Positions 11,907-21,722 of a stretch of 64,000 nt of DNA are shown piece by piece. The translations under genes were made by a program, and so were the position numbers. The notes below the pieces were generated by a model, which saw only the letters and a program-made list of their open reading frames with translations, did no database searches and was not told the DNA's origin. Source of the stretch: Wurfbainia villosa (lineage: Eukaryota; Streptophyta; Magnoliopsida; Zingiberales; Zingiberaceae); the NCBI GenBank assembly GCA_025175895.1, contig CM046005.1, positions 66,860,325 to 66,924,324 of the forward strand. Direction: 5' to 3'. Each line of letters begins with the position of its first letter. Position 1 is the stretch's first letter.

Positions 11907-13511
11907 TGTTAGTGCAATCGGCCTAGGTCACGATTGACCAGACTCAAGTTTGACTCGAGTAGTTTTTGATATTTGACAAAATGATTGACAATGTGATTGT
12001 CATGAAAAGTCCAAGAATGTTCTTGGCATTGGAGAAGTCCAAGACATGGATACTTGGCATGGAAAGTCCAAGTCTTGGGTACTTGGCATGGAAAGTCCAA
12101 GCATTGGTCTTGGCAAAGGAAAAGTCCAAGCATGAGTCTTGGCAATTGTAAAGTCCAAGTCATTGGTACTTGGCATGGGAAGTCCAAAGGTATAGTCTTG
12201 GTAGCATAAGTCCAAGTGTGTAATCTTGGCGACGTAAAATCCAAGTGAACTTTGGCAGTGAAGGTCCAAGTATGGATACTTGGCATTTTCGAAGTCCAAG
12301 GGTGTGATATTGGTAGCGTAAAGCCCAAGATGTAGTCTTGGCAGGCAGCATAAGTCCAATGTTTGGTGGCGTAAAGTCCAAGCATGTCTCTTGGTGGCAT
12401 AAGTCCAAATGTATCTTGGCAAAGTAGATCCAGTTAGCATGACAATAGCTGATGGAAGCACCTGAAGGCTAGTGTATGGATGAACAAGTCATGGATGACT
12501 TGGAGGGATCTGATAGGCGTGAGGCTGATAGAGGTGGCTAGAAGTCTTAGGTATAGGCTAAGGGTGGTCTATCAAGTATGAGGGGATCATACTTGAATTA
12601 AATCTCATGTTTGAGGTTTATCAATCGGTTGGCCAAGTGTTTGACACTTGGCAGCCTAGTCAACTTGGATCAATCGACTAGTCAGGTAGTCGATTGAGCT
12701 TCAACTGCTCGGATGAAGCTCTGGCAGTCGATTGACAGCTTTAGGCAATCAACTGGCCTTGGGTAGTCAACGGCTATGGTTTTTCAGTCAACTAATTTAA
12801 GTGGACACTAGCACAGAAGTAGCTAGTCGACTGCTGGTAAGGGCAATCGACTGATGTAGTATCTATTGGGGTTTTTCCAGTGTGGATTGAGTCATTGTGA
12901 GACAACAACACTATAGATAGTCAACTGGAGCTTTTTTGCGTTTGATTACTAGGCACAAAATTATCCATCTGCAGGTTATAAAAGGAGAAACTAATGGAGA
13001 ATTTTGGCCATGGTTCTTGGGGTTATTTAAAGGGGAAGTGTTGTTGCATTCCGGACCTTCAAGAGCAATCAACAAGCAAGTAATCAAGAATTCTTTGTGT
13101 AAAGTTTTCTTTACTTGTAATAACTTATTGCTTAGTATACTTATTGTATTTCTTGTATTATTGTTGTAATTACTTTATAAGAGGTTTTTCTACCTCCGAA
13201 GTGTTTTCCGAGAAGGAGAGATTCATTAGTGGTGTTGTGCATCACTAGATCTCACTTGAGCTCGACCCATGGAGTAGGAACCCTAGGTTTCGAACCACAT
13301 TATATGCTTGTGTATTCTTGTTGTGCATTTTTATTTATTGTATATTTTGCTGTGCACTAACATTATTGTAGACAAGCAATCAAACGATCGATTGAATTCC
13401 AAACGACAAAGCAAAAATGCTATTCACCCCCCTCTAACGATGCCAACTGTCCCAACAAATGGTATTAGAGCACTGGGTTCTCAGAAGAACAAATTGCTCC
13501 AATACCTAACA
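11907..13511 (+). repeat. 5' LTR of A2
   Basis: Starts TGTTAGTGCAATCGG after flank CCTAA, and ends CCTAACA at 13511, directly before a good primer-binding site. It holds 15 AGTCCAAG/CTTGG units (12009-12420) and diverged GTCGACTG palindromes (about 12670-12860). Near its end it has a second primer-binding-like sequence (13458-13472), so the LTR end appears duplicated; the alternative end is 13457. Confidence 0.8.
12009..12425 (+). repeat. Tandem AGTCCAAG...CTTGG array (15 units) in the A2 LTR
   Basis: Units start near 12009, 12037, 12065, 12095, 12123, 12151, 12180, 12208, 12238, 12265, 12293, 12322, 12351, 12376 and 12401, a pitch of about 28 bp. Most carry CCAAG and CTTGG as short inverted arms around a 4-9 base centre, so each unit could fold as a small hairpin. 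The same array type occurs at 2508-2740 (A1), 18045-18375 (A3), 25790-25890 and 37025-37245 (solo LTRs, inverted). Confidence 0.85.
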
Positions 13512-13512
13512 A

Positions 13513-13525
13513 GTGGTATCAGAGC
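13513..13525 (+). other. Primer-binding site of A2
   Basis: GTGGTATCAGAGC directly after the LTR end. This is the classic plant copia site complementary to the 3' end of initiator Met tRNA. A weaker copy (TGGTATTAGAGC) lies about 54 bp upstream, inside the LTR end. Confidence 0.85.
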
Positions 13526-13574
13526 GAGGATGCTCTTCAAGGCTTAACAACCAAGGGAGCACGCTAGAGGCAAG

Positions 13575-15229
13575 ATGGAAGTGGCAAATGATAGATTAGG
13601 GGATGGCACCACGATTCCATTTTTCTTCAATGGCGAAGATTTTGCGATTTGGAAAGGTAAAATGGAACATTTTTTAAATAAAGATATAGATTATTGGTTT
13701 ATTGTTGTAGATGGTTTTGATCCTCCCAAGGACAAGAAAGGAAGAGTATTCAAGAAGAAGAAGTGGACCGAGGAGCAAAACAAGAAATGTGAAATTAACA
13801 AAAAGGTAATGTTAATTTTGACTAACTTTATGCCTAGTAATATCTTGCATAGGGTAGGAGATTGTGAGGATGCTAAAGAATTATGGAACAAGTTGATCAA
13901 GCTTCATGAAAATCCATCATCGGCTCAATTAGAGAAGGAGCTCGAAGAAGAAGAAAAGTCATCATCCTCTCAAGAGCATGAAGAATCGAAAGTTGAGAGA
14001 TGCTCGACATCCGAGGAAGAGGTAGACAAAATGGAGGAAGCCTCCACCTCTAGAATTGAGGGGGAGAAGAGACCATCCTCAATGCCGGAGGAAGAAGATG
14101 AGCCATCTACCTTTGGGAGCAAAGGATAAGACAAAAATTCCCTTACTGACTTAGGTAACTTAAATACATGTATTAATAATAAAAATTATATAACGTGTTT
14201 TGAGTGTAGGGAAGTAGGAAACTACAAGAGCAAGAGTCCAAAAATAGTCAAGAAGGCTCAATCAGCACCAAAAGTCAATGAAAAGCTTAAGGATGTCGAA
14301 GCCCCAACAATTAAGAGTAAGGAGCATATTATTTTCTTCAAATGCAATCAAAGGAGCCACTATAGAAGTCAATTCCCTAGGGGGAGGAAGCAAACCAAGG
14401 GCAAAGAAGGAGCATCACATGTAGGGGAGCTTCTAAAGCAAACTCTAAGGTAAATTTGAATAATGCTTCTATCTTATGTAATGATAGGAATCATGTAGGA
14501 ATTTTATTACAATTGTGCATAATCATGAAAATCATGCTAGAAATAGATCTTATTGCTTAGGGGATAAACATGTTGATATACCTAAGGACAAATCTAGAAT
14601 CAATAACTCAAGAACAATTCTACCTAAGGAAGATAGAGAATCATTTAGGCATTAACCCTAAGAAGGGTAGGCATATGCCTAAAAGGAAGAACCATTCCCA
14701 AAGAAAGAATGAAAATTCAAAATTGGAAAAATTAGAGTTAGAGAATCAAGTCTTGAGGTCAAGGCTTGAGAAATTGGAAAGGACTCTTAGAAGAATGACA
14801 AATTCAATTAATGGGTCGAATGATCAAAAATTAGGATCTAGGAGGCAAGAGTCTTCAAAAGATAGGAAAGGCTTGGGTCATAAGCCTAAGTCCAAGGAGG
14901 TTATGCCAACCTACCATAGCATTCCATTTGACTATGGAACCACCCATAAGTCTAGGAAAATCAAGGTTACTAGGGAAGTCATCCCTAAGGCTAACCATGA
15001 TAAGTGTCAAGTAACTAAGGCTTCGAAGAAGTCTAGGAAAGTCACTAACAAGGTTACAAGGGGAGTTACCCCTAGAATTGACCTTGACAAGACCAAAATG
15101 ACCAAGGCTTCAAAGCCTAGAAGGGTCATTAGGAAGGTACTAAGGGAGGATATCCCTAGTAAGTACCTAGTAAACCCAAGGAGCTCAAATAGATTTTGGG
15201 TTCCTAGGAGCGTGATTTTATCATGCTAG
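13575..15229 (+). pseudogene. A2 gag (family A), broken
   Basis: The ATG at 13575 follows the same leader as in A3. The N-terminal domain (residues 1-115, with FNGEDFAIWKGKMEHFL and the LWNKLIKLHE helix) is copia-type gag, followed by a Glu/Ser-rich linker. A stop ends the frame at 14127. In frame beyond it are two damaged zinc knuckles (CFECREVGNYKSKSPK lacks His and the last Cys; the second lacks the first Cys). A frameshift follows near 14430. The C-terminal part (14570-15229) has a leucine heptad and basic VTRxVxP repeats, ending NRFWVPRSV. It cannot make a full Gag. Confidence 0.85.
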
Positions 15230-15534
15230 ATAGATTAAGGTGTGTCAACTTGAATTGGTGAGGTAGTTAACCTACCCATTGCAAAGTTAACACTTTAGGA
15301 TAGTTTCAAGGTTATGGGATACCTTGGAAATAAGTTTGGATATATTTCCTAAAAGATTTTAGGATGTGCCAATTAAAATTTGAGAAGTTAGAAAAAAAAA
15401 ATTTGATCAAATTGGCACAAGTTAGGTTTTAGAGTCATAGTGAGCCATTTTGGGGTTTTGGCACACTTGGGAGAATTGTGTTTAAGTTTTAAACTTATAA
15501 AATGGCTATTTGGGCTTAACACTTAGGTATTATA
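15230..15534 (+). other. A2 3' non-coding region, cut by B1
   Basis: Matches A1 (849 onward) and A3 (21146 onward) after gag. It stops at 15534 where the B1 LTR begins; the last five bases, TTATA, are the expected left target-site copy. No gene. Confidence 0.75.
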
Positions 15535-16761
15535 TGTTAGGGCAATCAACCCATGAATGATGTGTTTTGATGTGTGTGGCAAAGGTTTAAGTTAGGTTGT
15601 TTGTGGATTTGATATGTGTGTTGAAGTCGTGCAGGACTTAGTAATTCATACATGGTTAGCTTGACAAACCATTGGCAAGATCACCATCTCATGACTTAGT
15701 CCTTGAGTCGGAGAAGGATGGCATTGCGAAACTGTGCGCTTGATGAATCCAAGGGACCGCCGGACGAGAAGCATTGGAGTGAAGCCAAGGAAGCATACTT
15801 TAGGGTGAGACACAAAGGATGACATTACGAAGCCGTGCGCTTGATGCATCCGAGAGACGTGGCCAGATGAAGAGAGCTTCAAGGTGAAAGACTCCAAGGG
15901 AGATGAGAGTGAGTGATTGTTACCCGGGACGGGGTAGCTCATAGGTGAACTTGGTCGAATGGCTAAGTCAAGTGTCGGATGCTCAACCAAAGGTTGGTTT
16001 GAGATTTTACCCGACACCAGTCAACTGCTATAGGTAGCAGTCGACTGCTCTGGGTCGATGGAACTCGACCGGTGTTTGACTGAGTCGTTTCTAGCCCAAC
16101 AGTCGACTGCTCGACCATCAGACGACTACCAAGGGACGACAGTCGATTGATCGAGGCAAGTTCCGGCACAGAAGGTTGATCAGTCGAGTGATCGCTTCGG
16201 TCACTCGACTGATGGGGATGATCAGTCGACTGATGTGGGAGCCGTTGGTTGGAATCCAACGTGGATGAAGTCGTTGCGAGACAATGGCTACAACATCAGT
16301 CGACTGCTCGATGCCCAATGGGAAGAATAGCCTCTTCCCTATAAGAAGGGGCCTTGGGTCACTTGGGATGGTTAATGCTTGAACTCCAATCATACTTTCA
16401 AGTGCCCTAAATGTTTTCTTTTCTCTTTCTTGATATTATTTCAATCATATTGTAAAGAGAGAGATTGTAAGAAAGGTTTACCTCCGCCTAGCTTAGTGCA
16501 AAGGAGAGACTAGTGAAATTGGTTTAGGTGTGATTCACTTGGAATGAATCGGGTCGTGGACTAGTGACAAGGGTCGTGAACCACGTTACATGCCTTGTTA
16601 GCATTTGCATTCTTTGTTTCTTTGCATTGTCTTAATTGTTTTACTTTAGCATTATATTTCCGTTGCGCTAACTCTAATTGTAGATGATTAAGCGAGCAAT
16701 TTCCATCATTGAATACAAAGGGCTATTCACCCCCCTCTAGTCGGCCACCGATTCTCCAACA
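15535..16761 (+). repeat. 5' LTR of B1
   Basis: Starts TGTTAGGGCAATCAACCC and ends CTCCAACA. It matches the B2 and B3 LTRs. CAGTC(G/A)ACTG palindromes start at 16018 and 16038, with further copies to about 16305, and a TATA-like CTATAAGAAG is near 16339. The end carries the C-rich phrase shared with family A LTRs. Confidence 0.85.
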
Positions 16762-16776
16762 AGTGGTATCAGAGCG
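16762..16776 (+). other. Primer-binding site of B1
   Basis: AGTGGTATCAGAGCG directly after the LTR end; initiator Met tRNA type. Confidence 0.85.
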
Positions 16777-16811
16777 AGGAGATTGTCGCCGGATCACCGC
16801 CGCAACAATCA

Positions 16812-17945
16812 ATGAAAATGGCCAGTTCCAACATTCATCCACCTAAGTTCGAGGGCGACTTCTCTTGGTTGATGAAGAGAATGGAGGTATTTTTCAAAAT
16901 GGATTTTGATATTATGATTACAATGGAAACTGATTTCGATTTGCCTAGGGATGAGAGGGGAAGCCAATAGAAAAATCAAGGTGGACCAAGAAGCAAAGAG
17001 ATGAGCACCTTGCAAATTCAAGAGCCAAGCACCATCTCTACAATGTGCTCCCTCAACAAGAAATCAATAAAATTGGAGAGTGCCTTAGTGCCAAAGAGAT
17101 ATGGGAGAAGCTAGTGGAGCTTCATGAAGGCACATCCCAGGCCAAGCTAGCAAGAAGAGACCTTCTCCGCTCTCAATTGAACAACATCAAACTCGATAAA
17201 GGAGAGAAGGTAACATCTCTTCACTCTCATTTTAAAGAGATAATTAACGGTTTGACAAGTGTAGGAGAAAAGCTTTTGAACCAAGATATGGTAATGAAGG
17301 CGATAGATGCATTCCCCTGGTCATCAAAATGGAGCTCTATGGTAGACTCCTTCTATATTTCAAAGAATCTAGAGGTGAGTACTTTAGATGAATTTTTCTC
17401 TACCATGGGGTTGCATGAGACTAGACTTGAAGGAAATATTGAAGAACCAAACATAAAGCCAAGGGGAGTAGTACTCTTAGCCGAGAAGGGAAAGAAGAAG
17501 AAGGTGACGCCACCCTCCTCATCCGATGAATCATCTTCCTCTTCCATGGATAGTAATGAAGAAGCCTACATGGTAAGGAAGGTAAGAGGTTCTTTGAAAA
17601 AATTTAAGTTTAACAAATCTAATGATAGGAGGAGAAGACCTAGAAGAAAAATTATTTTCTATAATTGCCAAGGAGAGGGACATATAAGGGATGATTATCC
17701 CCTCTTGAACAAAAGCAAGGAAGAAAAGAGAAGGAAAGAAGATAAGAAGAAGGGAAGCAAGAAGAAGGAAGAAGAAAGAAAAACAAAGGAAAAAAGGAAG
17801 GCCAAGGTACACAAGGCGACATGGGATGATCCATCCTCATCGGAGGAAGAACAAGCCTTCACAACCCTTGCACTAATGGGGATTGATGATGTAGAGTCCA
17901 CCTCCTCCGAAAGAGAAAATGCAAACACTAGCGAGGAGGAGAGAT
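16812..17945 (+). pseudogene. B1 gag, frameshifted and truncated by the A3 insertion
   Basis: The ATG at 16812 starts a copia-type Gag (MKMASSNIHPPKFEGDFSWL). Compared with B2, one base is missing in the G run near 16963, so the frame breaks after LPRDERG. From 17045 the frame is open: the capsid-like domain, Ser-rich linker, one zinc knuckle near 17660-17700 (CQGEGHIRDDYP, with first and last Cys replaced by Tyr or damaged), then a Lys/Glu-rich stretch. It runs into the A3 LTR at 17946 and stops within it. It lacks the coiled-coil C-terminus seen in B2. Confidence 0.85.
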
Positions 17946-19378
17946 TGTTGGTGCAATCAACCCAGGTCACGATTGACCGAACTCGAGTTTGACTCGAGCG
18001 ATGTTTTGATGTTCGACAAAAACATATGACAATGTGATTGTCATGGTAAAGTCCAAGTCATGGGTACTTGGCATGGAAAGTCCAAGTGGGACACTTGGCA
18101 TTTGGAAAGTCCAAGTCTTGAGTACTTGGCATGTAAAGTCCAAGCATGGGTCTTGGCAAAGGAAAGTCCAAGCATGGGTCTTGGCATGGAAAGTCCAACA
18201 TGGGTTGGCAAGGGAAAGTCCAAACTTGAGTCTTGGCATTTGGAAAGTCCAAGGGGTTTGATATTGGCGGGATAAAGTCCAAGGGTGGAGCCTTAGCAGC
18301 ATAAGTCCAATAGTTGGCGGCGTAAAGTCCAAGCGGAGTCTTGGCAACGTAAGTCAAATGTGCCTTGGCGGTGTAGACACCGTTAGCATGACAATAGCTG
18401 ATGGAAGCACATGAAGGCTAGCATATGGATGAACAAGTCATGGATGACTTGGAGGGATCTAATAGGCGTGAGGCTGATGGAAGTGGCTAGAAGGCTTAGG
18501 TCTAGGCTAAGGGTGGTCTAGTAAGTATAGGGGCACCATACTTGGGTTAAAACCTCATGTTTGAGGTGTATCAGTCGACTGGGACCATGAGTCAGTCGAC
18601 TGGTGTGAATCAACTAGGGTTTGACTACGGGAAGTGCCACCGGCAATGACCGCGGTGGGTAGTCATTCGGCTGAGTAGTCGTGATCGATCGGATCGGTGA
18701 TGCTTGGGATCTCGGGCACAGAAGGTTCTCCAGTCGAGTGGTCGGCCTGAACACTCGACTGATGGAGTATCCGTTGGACTTATCCGACATGTTTTATGTC
18801 GTTGTGAGACAACGACTACAGGGGCAATCGACTGATGGTCCCGATCAGTCGACTGCTAGGCGAAATCCAGCCCAAGGAGCATCTTTAAATGGTGCTCGTG
18901 GAGGAGGGATTTGGCACCAGTTCTTGAGGAGTTTTGGGGCGATTTATTGTTGCAAATTAGGGTCTCCAAGTGCAATTCAAGCAACCACAAAGCAAGCATC
19001 CAAGTTCACAATTGCAAAGTGTTTTTTTACTTGTATTTGTGTAGTTTACTTGTATTAGCTTGTATTTGTGTTCCTTACTGTTGTAATACATTGTACGAGG
19101 TTTCTCCACCTCCGACTTGTGGTCAAGAAGGATCTCATTTGATTAGTGGTGTTGTACGCATCACTAGAGCTCGTTTGAGCTAGATCCTTGGAGTAGGAAC
19201 CATTCGGTTCCGAACCACGTTATATCCTTGTGTTTTGAATTGTGCTTGTGTATTTGCATTGTATATTTTGTATTTTCGCTGCGTATTAATGTTTTGTAGC
19301 AAGCATGATCGAATTTCGATCAAACGACGATGAACGAGCTATTCACCCCCCCCTCTAGTGGTCACGAGATCCCCTACA
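17946..19378 (+). repeat. 5' LTR of A3
   Basis: Starts TGTTGGTGCAATCAACCC and ends CCCTACA. It carries an AGTCCAAG array (18045-18375), phased palindromes at 18572 and 18593 and at 18825 and 18846, and a C-rich end. Its start is fused to the interrupted B1 gag. Confidence 0.87.
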
Positions 19379-19379
19379 A

Positions 19380-19392
19380 TTGGTATCAAAGA
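19380..19392 (+). other. Primer-binding site of A3 (mutated)
   Basis: TTGGTATCAAAGAG next to the LTR end. It differs from the usual TGGTATCAGAGC by one base in the 3' part, as expected in an old copy. Confidence 0.7.
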
Positions 19393-19441
19393 GGGTTGCT
19401 CTTCACCGGCTTTACATCCGAGGGAGCAAGCTAGAGGGAAG

Positions 19442-21145
19442 ATGGAATTTGAAGAACAATTGGGTTGGGACATCAACACCCCAATTCCATACACCTTCTA
19501 TGGACAAGAAGGTTTTAGGCAATGAAGGGCACGGATCGAAAAATTCATTATGATGAAGGACTTCGAAGATTGGTCCACCTTGATGGATGGGTTTGATTTT
19601 CCAAGAGGGCCAAAAGGAGGATTCCTCAAGATGAAGAAATGGATCGAGGAACAACTACAAGAGTTCAAGAGAAATCAAAAGGTAATAAAATTTTTGATTG
19701 AATTAATATCTAACAATGTTGTGTCCAAGTTAGGTGAATATAAGGATGCAAAGGAATTTTGGAGTGAATTGGCCAAGCTCCATGAAGAACCATCCATGGC
19801 TCAAGTCGAGAGAGAGCCCGAAGAAGAAGAAAGTTCTTCCTCACAAGAAAGTGAGGAGTCGGAAGTTGAAGAGGAGTCAACTTCCGGATCGGTGGAAGAA
19901 GTAGAAGAAGCCTCCACCTCTAGGATTGAGGGGGAAGAGAGAATTTCCACTCCGGAGCATGATCAAGAGGAAGCATCCACTTCCGGTCGAGAAGATGAAC
20001 AAGTTCAAGAGGCTTCCACCACGGACCTAGGTAACTCGAGCATGTCAATTAAAAGTAAAATCCATATAATATGCTTTGAGTGTAGGGAATCCGGGCACTA
20101 CAAGAGTAAGTGCCCGAAAATAGTAAAGAAAGCTTCTCCGACACCAAAAGTCAACCCAAAAGTCAAGGATGTCGGTACCCCAACAATCAAAAGCAAGGAG
20201 CAAGTGATTTGCTTCAAATGCCAACAACCGGGTCATTACCGGAGTTAATGCCCAAAGGGGGAGAAGAAGACTCAAAAGGGAGCTACACATGTAGGGGGAG
20301 CCTCTAAGGCAAACCCTAAAGTAACTTCTAAATTTGCTCCTTCCTTAATTAATAGACAAAAGCATGTTAGGAGTAATCTTGCTATTTATCAAAAACATGT
20401 TAGAAATAATGTTAGCAATGTTGCTATTACTCATGAAAAACATGCTAGGAATAATAAATTTTATTGTTTAGGAGCTAAGAGTGTCCATTTTAGTAATAAG
20501 GAGAAATTTGGGACTAATGTCCTTAGAAAAACCTTACCTAGGGAATCTATTAGGAAAATTGAAAACCACCTAGGTCTTAACCCTAAATGGACTAGACATA
20601 TGCCTAAGAAAAACAATGTCCAAAGAAGAGATGAAAAATCAAAAATTGGACAATTAGAGTTAGAAAATCAAGCCTTGAGGTCAAGGCTTGAAAAAATTGA
20701 GAAGACCCTTAAGAAAATGCAAAATCAAATGCAAGGGTCAAATAGTCAATGCCTAGGGTCTAGGAGTCAAAGTCAAAGACCTAGGAAACAAGAACCATCC
20801 AAGGGCAAGCTTAAGCCCAAAAAGAGATATCATAGTGTTCCATTTGATTATGGAACTCAAACTAGGTTTAGGAAGACCAAGGTTACTAGGGAAGTCATCC
20901 TCAAGGGTAACCAAGGTATGTGCCTAGTGGCTAGGGTTTCAAGGAAACCTAGGGAGGTCACTAAGAAGGTTACAAGGGGAGTCACCCCTAGGGTTAACCT
21001 AGGCAAGACCCAAATGACCAAGGCTACTAAGTCTAGGAGGGTCATTAGGTGGGTATCTAGGGATGTTATCCCTAAGGAATACCTAGTAAACCCAAGGAGC
21101 TCAAATAGGTTTTGGGTTCCTAAGAGCGTGATCGATTTACGCTAA
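19442..21145 (+). pseudogene. A3 gag (family A), one frame with two nonsense codons
   Basis: From the ATG at 19442 a single frame of about 567 codons can be followed. It has TGA at 19523-19525 (Trp expected, FRQ*RARIEKF) and TAA at 20246-20248 (Gln or Lys expected). Order: capsid-like domain (residues 1-125), Glu/Ser linker, knuckle 1 (CFECRESGHYKSKC, intact), knuckle 2 (CFKCQQPGHYRS*CP, broken only by the stop), KHVRNN-type repeats, leucine heptad (20650-20715), basic VTRxVxP repeats, and the end NRFWVPKSVIDLR. It is the best guide to the family A protein here. There is no pol after it. Confidence 0.88.
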
Positions 21146-21722
21146 ATGGGTTTAGGTGTGCCAACCTTGAATGGATGGGTAGTTAACCTAACCATAGTAA
21201 AGGTGGCACTTTAGGTTATTTTCAAGGTTATGGATACCTTGGAAATAGATTTAAATTATGATCCTAAAAGAGTTTAGGATGTGCCAATATATTTTTGAGA
21301 TTATGAAAAATCAATCAAATTGGCATAATTTAGGTTTAGGGAACTTAGTGTGTCATTTTGGGTTTTTGGCACTCTTTGGGGGATAATTGATAATATGGCA
21401 AAATGAGTTTAATAATAACTAATGGCAATTAGTATTAAAATTTAGGTATTATTATACCTATACATTTTATTTGTCATGCTTTGTTTGCCATATAACATGT
21501 CATGACATCATATCTACTTTTAATCCTTTAATATGTCATGAGCATGAGTAGAATTAAGGTTAAATTTCATTTATATTTAGATTATATCATATGTCATGAC
21601 ATCATGATCATTGGTCATACTTAATTATGTTATCATTTATGCCATGATCATTCATGCATTTAATTTGATTAAAATTGATTTAAAGACTATGGCATAACTT
21701 GAAGTCCCATGTATAAGGGAAT
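21146..21722 (+). other. A3 3' non-coding region, first piece
   Basis: AT-rich, matches A1 after gag. It ends with GGAAT (21718-21722), duplicated at 55157-55161 on the other side of the gypsy element G. No gene. Confidence 0.8.

Larger units (their letters stand above)
15535..17945 (+). mobile_element. B1: gag-only LTR element (family B), 5' part, cut by A3
   Basis: It has a 5' LTR (15535-16761), primer-binding site (16762-16776) and gag to 17945, where the A3 LTR starts. The rest should resume to the right of the window after a GAGAT target copy. It was inserted into A2. Confidence 0.85.

Noticed and set aside
12009..12425. CRISPR-like regular array
   Set aside because: The units are degenerate, the spacers are not unique sequence, and the array lies in the LTR of a plant retrotransposon with copies in other LTRs.
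11909..12461. Overlapping ORFs on the minus strand with repeated W-T-F and L-G-L-type motifs
   Set aside because: They are translations of the 28-bp AGTCCAAG array in the LTR. The repeated protein pattern comes from the DNA repeat, and three frames are open at once.
13458..13472. Main primer-binding site of A2
   Set aside because: It is a weaker match than the site at 13513, and the leader after 13513 aligns with that of A3.
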